DNA of 64,000 bases from Candidatus Anammoxibacter sp. (lineage in GTDB: Bacteria; Planctomycetota; Brocadiia; Brocadiales; Anammoxibacteraceae), in the NCBI GenBank assembly GCA_021777055.1, contig JAIQZO010000098.1, positions 1-64,000 on the forward strand, read 5' to 3'. Below, piece by piece: positions 51,217-59,251 of this stretch. The position numbers and the translations under genes were made by a program. The notes beneath the pieces are model-generated. The model was not told where the DNA came from and searched no databases. It saw only the letters and a program-made list of their open reading frames with translations. The stretch's first letter is position 1; every line of letters begins with the position of its first letter.

Positions 51217-52281
51217 ATGAAAAAAGAGACAACCGGGCAACTGCAAGAAGATGCAGAAAACCAAAAAATTATAAACACAATAGCAGATATAATTCACAGA
51301 AACGATAATATTCTTATTACCACGCATATCAGATCAGACCCCGACGGAATATCTTCAGAGCTCGCATTGTTTTACTTGCTGATCAGTATGAAGAAAAACG
51401 TCACGATAATTAACGACTCTCCATTTCCCGACTCATTAAATTTTCTTATCGGCAAAAACAAACTTGCTGTAAATGATATTACACCTGAATTTATTACAAA
51501 CTCGATCTTCGACGCATCAAAATATCAGCCAAAAAGTGCTCCAGCTTTTGAAGTAGTCATATCACTGGACACTCCAAACTTTGCGAGACTAGGAAAAACA
51601 TATGAAATGGTGCCAAAGGATACCACGGTGATAAACATAGACCATCATATCTCTAATGAGTATTTTGGGGACATAAACTGGGTCCGCCCACACGCATGTT
51701 CAACCGGAGAAATGATTTACGATTTTTTCAAGGAAACAGGTCAAGAAATAACACCGGCAATTGCCACATCTCTATATACTTCTATAATAACTGACACCGG
51801 ACGTTTTGTCCATGCAAATACTACCCCAAAATGTCTGCGTATAGCATCAGACCTCATTGAGCTGGGAGCTAATCCATCAGAAATAGCTAAACATCTTTAC
51901 CAAACAGTTTCATTCAGCGAGCTCAAACTCCAAGCTATGACTATAAACAGCATTAAACTTGAAGCAGAGGGAAAGATCTCTGTTCTGTGGCTTACAAAGA
52001 ATATGATAAATGAAGCGGGTGCGGCAAAAGATATTGATACACAAATTTTTACAGACACACCTCTGTCCATTGAAAACGTTGAAGTGGGAGTAATGCTGAA
52101 AGAGTTTAACAATAATAACGAAATAAAAGTGAGCTTACGAAGCAAAAACGATATTGACGTTAATGAGATAGCTAAAACATTTGGCGGCGGTGGGCACATA
52201 AAGGCTTCCGGATGCGAAATCAAAGGCTCTATTGAAGATGTTCATAAAACAATTGTTGATGAGATATTAAAGAGATTCTAA
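51217..52281 (+). CDS. DHH-family phosphoesterase (NrnA-like)
   Basis: The 354-residue protein has ILITTHIRSDPDGISSELAL (motif I), VVISLDTPNFARLG (motif II), INIDHHISNEYFGDIN (the DHH motif) and IITDTGRF (motif IV). A DHHA1 domain ends in FGGGGHIKASGCEIKG. NrnA-like enzymes degrade nano-RNA or 3'-phosphoadenosine phosphate. The latter would be useful to a cell that runs PAPS-dependent sulfotransferases; this is an inference. It is the first plus-strand gene after the long minus-strand run. Confidence 0.92.
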   Translation: MKKETTGQLQEDAENQKIINTIADIIHRNDNILITTHIRSDPDGISSELALFYLLISMKKNVTIINDSPFPDSLNFLIGKNKLAVNDITPEFITNSIFDASKYQPKSAPAFEVVISLDTPNFARLGKTYEMVPKDTTVINIDHHISNEYFGDINWVRPHACSTGEMIYDFFKETGQEITPAIATSLYTSIITDTGRFVHANTTPKCLRIASDLIELGANPSEIAKHLYQTVSFSELKLQAMTINSIKLEAEGKISVLWLTKNMINEAGAAKDIDTQIFTDTPLSIENVEVGVMLKEFNNNNEIKVSLRSKNDIDVNEIAKTFGGGGHIKASGCEIKGSIEDVHKTIVDEILKRF

Positions 52282-52308
52282 ACAAAATGGAATTTATAGG
52301 TTTTTACA

Positions 52309-52521
52309 GCATTGTCCGGTTAGCATTTTGCTGTGTAAAAATATTTCATATTTATGAACATTTTACAAAATTATGATGTTAGAAAGTTCCTAAAGTTAAA
52401 TAGAGATTTTTTTATTAATAATAAATTTCTATAATTTTAGGCACTTTAGCTCATTTTAGGCATTTTAGGCACTTAATGTTAAGACACATATGTGTCATGC
52501 AAATAACTAACCCGACATCGC
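52309..52521. mobile_element. MITE-like element family E, second complete copy
   Basis: GCATTGTCCGGTTAG and CTAACCCGACATCGC are the imperfect inverted ends of a 213-bp element. It has the same interior features as 37476-37669 (CATATGTGT palindrome, TTTTAGGCACTTTAG repeats) in reverse order. It fills the gap between the DHH and glycosylase genes. Confidence 0.75.
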
Positions 52522-52555
52522 TAAAGCATTTTAGGCAGTTTAGGCACTCTATTAT

Positions 52556-53293
52556 ATGCAAAAAGAGATCTCTGAGATAAGAAACGAAATCGCTACATTG
52601 ACGAAAGGCATAAAGGCGCGACTTGAATACGAAAAATCATTTGGTATTACCGCAATAAAAAGAACAGAGCAGACGACAACCAAACAAGAAGAGGAAAAAA
52701 CTACACCCACAACTGCTATTAAGGAAAACAAACAAAGTGACATCGAACTACTATCTTCATTAAAAGAAAACGCATTAAAATGCACATTATGCGGATTACA
52801 TCAAACACGTACCAATGTTGTCTTTGGGGAGGGAAATCCCAATGCAGATTTGATGTTTGTAGGTGAAGCACCAGGCTATTATGAAGATGTCAAAGGCCTC
52901 CCATTTGTAGGAAAGGCAGGAGAGCTGTTAACAAAAATCATAAATGCCATAGATTTTAAAAGGGAAGATATTTATATAGCAAACATACTTAAATGCAGGC
53001 CACCTGAGAACAGAAATCCAAAACCAGACGAAATTGCATTTTGTTACCCATACCTCGAAAAGCAAATAGACCTTATTAAGCCGAAGATTATTTGCGCGTT
53101 AGGCACATTCGCAGCACAATCACTTCTAAACACCACTGAATCCATAGGCAGACTCAGGGGGAAGTTTCATGATTATCATGGAACAAAACTTATAGCAACA
53201 TACCACCCGGCATACCTTTTAAGAAACCCAGAAGAAAAAAGAAAAACATGGGAAGATGTACAGAAAGTACGCGACTACTTAAAAAGCTTTTAG
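52556..53293 (+). CDS. Uracil-DNA glycosylase, family 4 (4Fe-4S)
   Basis: After a Lys/Glu/Thr-rich N-terminal extension of about 75 residues comes the family 4 core: KCTLCGLHQTRTNVVFGEGN (CxxC), DLMFVGEAPGYYEDVKGLPF and VGKAGELLTKI. ANILKCRPPENRNP and FCYPYLEKQI supply the other two cluster cysteines, and ATYHPAYLLRN is the last motif. It removes uracil from DNA. The extension is longer than usual and similar to that of SPO1 polymerase-related annotations of this family. Confidence 0.95.
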   Translation: MQKEISEIRNEIATLTKGIKARLEYEKSFGITAIKRTEQTTTKQEEEKTTPTTAIKENKQSDIELLSSLKENALKCTLCGLHQTRTNVVFGEGNPNADLMFVGEAPGYYEDVKGLPFVGKAGELLTKIINAIDFKREDIYIANILKCRPPENRNPKPDEIAFCYPYLEKQIDLIKPKIICALGTFAAQSLLNTTESIGRLRGKFHDYHGTKLIATYHPAYLLRNPEEKRKTWEDVQKVRDYLKSF

Positions 53294-53305
53294 TGACCAA
53301 CTTAT

Positions 53306-53524
53306 AGCAAGATAAATCTTGCACTCCGAATCAGAAACACTTCAAAATTCTTTAGGGTTTTACGTTAGTAATAGTAGTATAATCCTGAAAGAAGGCACAC
53401 CGAAGGAAGGGGAATAAATAATAGAGTTAACTTCGTAAATTTATTGAATTTCAAAGAGCAAGATAAATCTTGCACTCCGAGCCTGGAACTCTTTAACTTA
53501 ACGGAGTGCAAAATTTATTTTGCT
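53306..53524. repeat. Family D half-site and hairpin pair upstream of a RAYT remnant
   Basis: A single half GCAAGATAAATCTTGCACTC lies at 53306-53328. A complete pair spans 53457-53524 (second half CGGAGTGCAAAATTTATTTT). The pair precedes the RAYT fragment at 53558. Confidence 0.8.
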
Positions 53525-53557
53525 TTTCATTAATGTCGACCAAAAGCGAATTTACGA

Positions 53558-53742
53558 GGCTTAATTATCTGTTATACAATCCGGTTAAACATGGTTATGT
53601 CGCAGATTTAAATGATTATGAAGCTTCAAGTTTTTCTTGCTCTATAAAAGAGATAGGAAGGATGCTTTAGCAAAACAGTTTTATGATTACCCTCAATATA
53701 AGCAGCTAATATTAACTAAAGCAAACAGAGATGCTTTTTAAT
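53558..53742 (+). pseudogene. RAYT C-terminal fragment (duplicate of the gene at 53847)
   Basis: It repeats the last 60 or so codons of the RAYT gene at 53847-54395 almost exactly (LNYLLYNPVKHGYVADLNDY ...). One base is missing after AAAGAGATAGGAAG, shifting the frame. There is no catalytic domain. Family D hairpin pairs lie on both sides. Confidence 0.9.
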
Positions 53743-53750
53743 AATTAAAA

Positions 53751-53818
53751 AGCAAGATAAATCTTGCACTCCGTTAAGTTAAAGAGTCCCTAACTCGGAG
53801 TGCAAAATTCATTTTGCT
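53751..53818. repeat. Family D hairpin pair, immediately upstream of RAYT
   Basis: GCAAGATAAATCTTGCACTC and CGGAGTGCAAAATTCATTTT enclose a 22-bp spacer (TTAAGTTAAAGAGTCCCTAA). Each half contains its own 7-bp hairpin (GCAAGAT/ATCTTGC; GCAAAAT/ATTTTGC type). Confidence 0.85.
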
Positions 53819-53846
53819 TTTCATTAATGTCAAAAGCTAATATACG

Positions 53847-54395
53847 ATGATGTTAAAACGACACCAACATACTCCCGCACATTTATTCTTTGATAACAGA
53901 TCCTATTTTATTACTGGAGCAATATACAAAAAACGCAAATTACTAAACACCCAAAGCCTGAAATTAATGCTTTTAGAAAAGATGTATAAGTATTTTCATG
54001 AATATAATTGGGAATTGACACATTGGGTAATACTTGATAACCATTACCATTTAATGGTTATCAGCAGTAAGGGATCTACGTTAACTGAGATAATTAAGAG
54101 AATCCATGGTTCATCCAGCCATTTCATTGTTCAAGCAACGAAATGTGATACTCCTGTATGGTGGAATTATTGGGATTATTGTCCCCGCGATGAAAAAGGT
54201 TATTACATCAGACTTAATTATCTGTTATACAATCCGGTTAAACATGGTTATGTCGCAGATTTAAATGATTATGAAGCTTCAAGTTTTTCTTGCTCTATAA
54301 AAGAGATAGGAAGAGATGCTTTAGCAAAACAGTTTTATGATTACCCTCAATATAAACAGCTAATATTAACTGAAGCAAACAGAGACGATTTTTAA
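53847..54395 (+). CDS. REP-associated tyrosine transposase (RAYT), second type
   Basis: The 182-residue Y1_Tnp protein has ITGAIYKKRKL near the start, the metal-binding pair in LDNHYHLMVISSKG near residue 70, FIVQATKCDTPVWWNYWDYC, and the tyrosine motif YYIRLNYLLYNPVKHGYV. It belongs to a different RAYT group from the copies at the window start. It lies between two family D hairpin pairs 28 bp upstream and 8 bp downstream, the arrangement expected for a RAYT and its cognate REPs. It probably moves those REPs by strand nicking and transfer. Confidence 0.9.
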   Translation: MMLKRHQHTPAHLFFDNRSYFITGAIYKKRKLLNTQSLKLMLLEKMYKYFHEYNWELTHWVILDNHYHLMVISSKGSTLTEIIKRIHGSSSHFIVQATKCDTPVWWNYWDYCPRDEKGYYIRLNYLLYNPVKHGYVADLNDYEASSFSCSIKEIGRDALAKQFYDYPQYKQLILTEANRDDF

Positions 54396-54403
54396 TAATG
54401 AAA

Positions 54404-54471
54404 AGCAATATAAATCTTGCACTCTGTTAAGTTAAAGAGTCCCTAGCGCGGAGCGCAAAATTTATTTTGCT
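54404..54471. repeat. Family D hairpin pair, immediately downstream of RAYT
   Basis: GCAATATAAATCTTGCACTC and GCGGAGCGCAAAATTTATTT are slightly decayed relative to the upstream pair; one hairpin has lost a pairing position (GCAATAT). Confidence 0.8.
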
Positions 54472-54569
54472 TTTCATTAATGTTTGCCAAAAGCGAATTT
54501 ACGATGCGGTATAGTATTACTTTATAAATACTTCTTTAAAAAAAAAAGAGATGATTTTAATAATTAAAA

Positions 54570-54637
54570 AGCAAGATAAATCTTGCACTCCGTTAAGTTA
54601 AAGAGTCCCTAACTCGGAGTGCAAAATTTATTTTGCT
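54570..54637. repeat. Family D hairpin pair, additional copy
   Basis: Both halves and the TTAAGTTAAAGAGTCCCTAA spacer are identical to the pair at 53751 apart from one base in the second half. From here to 54875 only heptamer-type text and oligo-T runs are visible. Confidence 0.85.
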
Positions 54638-54875
54638 TTTCATTAATGTCGACCAAAAGCTAATTTACGATGTAATATAGTATTACTTTATAAATACTTC
54701 TTTTTTAAAAAGATTTTGTAGTTTTTTTTGGAATACAAAATTCATGAGCCAGGGGCCAGTACAACAAAAAGCAAGCATAGAGAATAACTACAAACTATGC
54801 TTTATTCTGAATTCTGTATTCCAAATTTGGTTACGGTTTAGCCCCATTACGGTTATTACACGGCCTTTTTCACCC

Positions 54876-56267
54876 TCATACGAGGTTTAACTGCAGTTCT
54901 AATGGATCTGTTCCCAAATTTGCACTTTGCTCGTTTTTACTGCAAGCTTCTTTAATTACTATATCATCTATTATTTCCTTTCCGAATTTCATCATATTGT
55001 GCGTCCATGAGTAGACAAATTTCCCATTTCTACCTGTGAGATATAAATTCTTGAACTGCCTTAAATATCTAAGTAGTTGATCCATATGAAGTTCATACTC
55101 TTTTTCCAATACCGGGTATGCATATGGAATCTCTTTTACCACGGTTGAGATGATATCATCTTTATTAATCAAACCGGTTTTTAATAAATCTGATCTTGTT
55201 CTAGCAGTTAGGGCATTTATATCCATCATGTCAACCTTATCATTAAACGAATAGGGTATTTCAAGGACCAATGAAGTCATCTCTGGCCTTGCCATGGTTT
55301 TGCACCTGTTTTTTGGCTCATATGCCCTTGTAAAGATAAACTTACCATCAGGGAAATACATTGTTGCTGCCTTGTTGATTTGAGGTTTATTTATACAGAA
55401 ACATATAAGTTTTAAGTGCCTGAATTTCAATTTTTCTACTGTATCAAGAATCTCTTTTGGTGGAGCAGGAAACAGAGATTTTATAAAAACAGAAATGGGT
55501 AAAGACGATACAAGATAATCTGTTCTATTAATAATGCTGTTGTTAATTTCAAAAGAGTCTATCCGGTTATCACTGTGGAATATCTTTGTAACTCTACTGT
55601 CCAACTCTATGTTTTCATCACCACAGTATGTTGCGATCTTGTTCATTAACTGACCAAATCCATTTCGCGGATAATAAAATGAACCTTCAAGGTGTTTGGC
55701 TTTTTGGTTAGGGCGTAAGAGTTCAGTCAAGAAACTCTTTATATTTAAATCTTTTAACCTGCTTCCGGCTACATTTGGCGATAGTTTATCAGTTGAGAGT
55801 CCCCACAATTTTTCCGAGTAATTAGTTAAGAAGAGGTTTGAGATTGTTTTGCCATATTTTTGCATTGCATAATCTTCAAAACTTTTAATCTCTTCTTTTC
55901 TAAACTTTGCGGAAAGAAAGTTAAATATTGCAGCTATGCTGGTAATGGGACTCAGATTGGCCAATAAATTTGTTGGCGTTATAGGAAAATGAACTAGCCT
56001 TTTGTTGTGAGAAATGTAGCTTGGAGCAGAAACCTCCATAATTTCATCTCCCATTAATGACAACACTTCCCTTGTTATCTCCGGATCCTTATCGTGAAAC
56101 CTGTGAGCACCGGAGTCAAACCTGAAATCCTTATATTTGAAAGTCCTACAATTTCCACCGGTAACATTTGCCGCTTCATAAATTCGAAAAGGAATCTCAC
56201 TCTTTTTGGCAAAATATCCAGCAGCTAATCCAGCTGCTCCTCCGCCTAAAATATCAATTTTATACAT
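54876..56267 (-). CDS. FAD-dependent amine-oxidase-family oxidoreductase (protoporphyrinogen oxidase/UGM-like)
   Basis: The N-terminal dinucleotide motif KIDILGGGAAGLAAGYFAKK and the second FAD motif (GGNCRTFKYKDFRFDSGAHRF) identify a flavoprotein of the amino-oxidase superfamily. NYSEKLWGLSTDKLSPNVAG is a substrate-domain motif seen in UDP-galactopyranose-mutase-like and related enzymes of glycan loci. The C-terminal FAD contact is probably RNLYLTGRNGKFVYSWTHNM (FKN in the protein). The substrate is not identifiable. A good dinucleotide fold and full length (463) suggest activity. Confidence 0.83.
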   Translation of the reverse strand: MYKIDILGGGAAGLAAGYFAKKSEIPFRIYEAANVTGGNCRTFKYKDFRFDSGAHRFHDKDPEITREVLSLMGDEIMEVSAPSYISHNKRLVHFPITPTNLLANLSPITSIAAIFNFLSAKFRKEEIKSFEDYAMQKYGKTISNLFLTNYSEKLWGLSTDKLSPNVAGSRLKDLNIKSFLTELLRPNQKAKHLEGSFYYPRNGFGQLMNKIATYCGDENIELDSRVTKIFHSDNRIDSFEINNSIINRTDYLVSSLPISVFIKSLFPAPPKEILDTVEKLKFRHLKLICFCINKPQINKAATMYFPDGKFIFTRAYEPKNRCKTMARPEMTSLVLEIPYSFNDKVDMMDINALTARTRSDLLKTGLINKDDIISTVVKEIPYAYPVLEKEYELHMDQLLRYLRQFKNLYLTGRNGKFVYSWTHNMMKFGKEIIDDIVIKEACSKNEQSANLGTDPLELQLNLV

Positions 56268-56498
56268 TATCTACTGCTTATAAGAAGTTACCTACTCCTT
56301 ATTCCTTCTTGTAATATGTTATTGGGATTTTTTGATTTAAACAACAAAGGCACGGTAATCCCACTCACCTTACCAATGAGACTGAGACTATGTCTCACCT
56401 AAGATCAGATTTTAACTCCACTTTTTTGTATGTCAATGAAAATCTTATTAACAATACCTAATCTACTTGTTATGCGCTCCATTTAATATTCTATTAAC

Positions 56499-56539
56499 AA
56501 AAGATGATCACAATAACTTCATTATTGTGATCATCTTTT
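56499..56539 (-). terminator. Strong bidirectional-type hairpin downstream of the Gly/Ser-tail protein
   Basis: AAAAGATGATCACAATAA and TTATTGTGATCATCTTTT form a perfect 18-bp stem with loop CTTCA, with T-runs at both sides. It lies 17 bp past the stop at 56556. The layout is that of a Rho-independent terminator that can work in both directions. Confidence 0.85.
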
Positions 56540-56555
56540 ATTCATGAAATAAAAT

Positions 56556-57101
56556 CTAGAAAATCAACCTCAGTTTTTTTGTTCCATTACCTTCTACACC
56601 AATAAAACTACTTCCGCTTCCTGAAATACCACCGGATCCACTTCCCGCACCATCACCTCCGGCGCCACTTCCAGAAATACCACCGGTACCACTTCCGGAA
56701 GCACCGCCAGATCCACTACCACCACCTTGTATAGGTGTTGCACTTGGCTCAGGTGTCTCACTTGGTTCAGGTGTCTCACCAGGACCGACACCGCTTAAGC
56801 ATCCAGAGATTTCACTAAACCACTTTGAAATCGCTTGTAGTTGGCAACCCTGTTGATTTTCGCATTCATTTAATTCATCTAGAAAGTTTGTAGTTGCATC
56901 CATAAAACAGCTAACACCTAAAGCCTCATCTGTGGTAGTGAATCCTCTGTTTTCTACTACCTGCCCTAAAAGTTCCCGTAACGTTTCAGATTGAGTATTT
57001 TCATCCGCTTTTACGATATTTGCATTTATATGGAAAGACAACACCAGAGCAAAACAAACAGCAACAATAATCCTACACTTTCCTCTTAACAAATCTACCA
57101 T
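56556..57101 (-). CDS. Secreted low-complexity protein with Gly/Ser-rich C-terminal tail
   Basis: The start at 57101 follows AAGGGGGCC. A signal peptide (RGKCRIIVAVCFALVLSFHI) is followed by a roughly 75-residue soluble part with four cysteines (VSCFMD, ECENQQGCQL, ISGCLS). A PEPSETPEPSATP linker, Gly/Ser repeats (GGISGSGAGGDGAGSGSGGI) and the end SSFIGVEGNGTKKLRLIF follow. The tail and its DNA are shared with the neighbouring protein at 57538, though the N-terminal parts are unrelated. I do not recognise the globular part. It is probably exported, with the tail a candidate sorting or anchoring signal. Confidence 0.7.
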   Translation of the reverse strand: MVDLLRGKCRIIVAVCFALVLSFHINANIVKADENTQSETLRELLGQVVENRGFTTTDEALGVSCFMDATTNFLDELNECENQQGCQLQAISKWFSEISGCLSGVGPGETPEPSETPEPSATPIQGGGSGSGGASGSGTGGISGSGAGGDGAGSGSGGISGSGSSFIGVEGNGTKKLRLIF

Positions 57102-57481
57102 ATTGGCCCCCTTAAATTCTTTGACATCCCATAAAGAATCAAACCTTACAGCAATGTCCGGGTTATCAAAAAAAAATGTAAATTTCTCTCTCATTTTCAT
57201 CTATATTGGAATATTATGATACAAACAAACAGCTTACATTAATCAAGAAACTCTAAGATAATCAATCCTCCTTTCATTATTAATTAATCTAAAAAGACAT
57301 TGTAGTCCAGTCCCGCCAGAAAAGAGACTGAGACTCCGTCGCAACAAATATCAAATTTTAACTTTTCCTTCTTATATGTCAACAAAAATATTATTAACAA
57401 TGTCTAATCTACTTATTATGCGCTCCATTTTACACTCTATTAATCTGTTATTTACAACACTGTCTATAAAAAATATCGCCA

Positions 57482-57520
57482 AATGATGCTCACAATCGAG
57501 AAACGATTGTGAGCATCATT
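57482..57520 (-). terminator. Hairpin terminator downstream of the P19-like tailed protein
   Basis: AATGATGCTCACAATCG and its exact complement form a 17-bp stem with loop AGAAA, 18 bp past the stop at 57538. Position and shape mirror the hairpin at 56499, which supports duplication of the whole 3' module. The gap 57201-57537 holds only this and AT-rich text related to 56340-56500. Confidence 0.85.
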
Positions 57521-57537
57521 TATTCACAAAATAAAAT

Positions 57538-58359
57538 CTAGAAAAACAACCTTAGTTTTCCTGATCCATTACTTTCTACACTGATAGCACTACTTCCACT
57601 TCCTGAAATACCACCGGACACACCGCCCGATCCAGTTCCGCCACCTGGATCAGGTGTCTCAAAAGGATCAGGTGTCCCTGTATCTGTAGGCTCAGGTGTC
57701 TCAGTCTCAACAGGCTCAGGTGTCTCACCAGATCCACTAGGACCACTGCCAGTAAAAACATCTGCAAAATTTACATCGCTAAATGTAAAGACCTGTGGCT
57801 CAACGATCTTATTTTGGTCCGTCTGGCCGCCAAAATCCGAATGAATAGAGACAACACCTATATCAGGAGGATTAATCCAAAATGTCAAATCATACTCCGC
57901 ACGACGAAACCTCCTCGTACTCGCCGGATCACCTGGCAAATCAACATTTCGTGCATAGTGAAATCCGTCGATTTGATTAAGATGCGGAAGCAGAGTTGTG
58001 TGTACAGTCTCTCCGCTTCTCTTGTTTGTCGCAAGCATATTTACATTAAGATATGGTACAAAACCACCTGCTTCTGCTGCAAAGCTGTTATTTTCCGTAA
58101 AATTAGCCCTAACCTCAAAATGGACATCTGCTGTTGCGGAAGATGTGTTTTGTTCGCTAGGAGTAATAGCATCGCTAGGCGCTGCCTCAAAAATCAGCTC
58201 TATCCCTCCGGTTCCAAGCTGTTCCACCCCAATCTCTACTTCACCGGCAAAAGATCTTTTCTCTGCAGCGAAAAATACACATACTCCGGCAAACAATGCT
58301 ATAGCAGAAACGTATTTTCCCCAATTATCTTTAATTATTCTCAAACTCACCATAACCAT
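57538..58359 (-). CDS. P19/Tp34-like periplasmic metal-binding protein with Gly/Ser-rich tail
   Basis: After a signal peptide (cleavage likely at SFA-GEV) the domain reads GGIELIFEAAPSDAITPS, ADVHFEVRANF, GGFVPYLNVNM, FHYARNVDLPGDP and YDLTFWINPP. This is the pattern of the iron-transport-associated P19/Tp34 family (NG.E......P......DIHLEA, GEWIPYL, PHYGAN). The HxE and FHY positions for copper/iron ligands are kept. The family's PMV methionine is His here, by eye. A linker of PEP, TPEP and DPGG units leads to the tail GGISGSGSSAISVESNGSGK-LRLFF. P19 partners an FTR1-type permease, not seen here. The start could also be the ATG at 58353. Confidence 0.78.
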   Translation of the reverse strand: MVMVSLRIIKDNWGKYVSAIALFAGVCVFFAAEKRSFAGEVEIGVEQLGTGGIELIFEAAPSDAITPSEQNTSSATADVHFEVRANFTENNSFAAEAGGFVPYLNVNMLATNKRSGETVHTTLLPHLNQIDGFHYARNVDLPGDPASTRRFRRAEYDLTFWINPPDIGVVSIHSDFGGQTDQNKIVEPQVFTFSDVNFADVFTGSGPSGSGETPEPVETETPEPTDTGTPDPFETPDPGGGTGSGGVSGGISGSGSSAISVESNGSGKLRLFF

Positions 58360-58429
58360 CCTTTCTTAAATATTTTCCATCTTTGTTATTAATATAACCA
58401 ACAGCCGCCATGGTTTTACAAATCTACGC

Positions 58430-59002
58430 TTAATTAAAAACCTCTGCAAAATTAACATTCTCAAATGTAAATTCCTGGCTTTCAATTATACTACCTCCCA
58501 GGTTTATCCTAAAATCTGCATGAATCTGCACCTTAAAAAGTCCAGCTGGGTTAACAAAGAACGTCAGATCATATGAATCACTAACCGGATCACCCGGCAA
58601 ATCAATATTCCTGGCATAATGAAAACTATCAACTAGATTTAAATGGGGAGTTAAAGTTATCTGCAACGCTTCACCGGTTGCCCTGTTTTTAATAAATGCA
58701 TTTACATTTAGATATGGAACAAATCCTCCTTCAGAAGAGGCATAACTGTTATTCTCTTCAAAGTTAGCTTTAACTTCAAGATGCACCTCTGTTTCATCTT
58801 CTGGTAGATGCATAAAGGATGGAGATACTGTGTCGGCAGGGACAGCCTCGAATATTAACGCTATTTCACCGTTTATACTCTCTTCTCCAATTACAACTTC
58901 ACCCGCGTTAACGCTCCCATTGACTAATAAAACTCCGATAAGAAAAGCGCCAATCAGAGTCACAAACTTGTTCAATCTTTTTTTGAGGCACATTTGTTTC
59001 AT
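58430..59002 (-). CDS. P19/Tp34-like periplasmic metal-binding protein without tail
   Basis: This 190-residue paralogue of the 57538 product has a signal peptide ending VNA-GEV. INGEIALIFEAVPADTVSPS, EVHLEVKANF, GGFVPYLNVNAFI, SFHYARNIDLPGDP, YDLTFFVNP and VQIHADFR follow. It ends FTFENVNFAEVFN exactly where its paralogue goes on into the Pro/Glu linker. The likely metal ligands (His-x-Glu, FHY, IHAD) are conserved in both. The pair probably binds copper and/or iron in the periplasm. AGGTGAAGC precedes the ATG. It is 70 bp upstream of the tailed gene on the same strand. Confidence 0.8.
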   Translation of the reverse strand: MKQMCLKKRLNKFVTLIGAFLIGVLLVNGSVNAGEVVIGEESINGEIALIFEAVPADTVSPSFMHLPEDETEVHLEVKANFEENNSYASSEGGFVPYLNVNAFIKNRATGEALQITLTPHLNLVDSFHYARNIDLPGDPVSDSYDLTFFVNPAGLFKVQIHADFRINLGGSIIESQEFTFENVNFAEVFN

Positions 59003-59251
59003 TGCTTCACCTTTCTAATTTTTTATTTATATAATTACTTATCCTGACAATTGGCAGAACAACAAGCCAAAGATCATATTTCCATTTTCCTCCAGCAAAA
59101 ATAACATGAAGAAATGAATAAATAGCAATACAATCACCATTCATAAAAATCTCACGACATTTATTGCTTATGCTATTTTCGTTTCCTCCCCCTTCTAAAA
59201 AAAATATTATATATAAAATTCTTTTAAATATAAAATGTTCTGAACGACATA

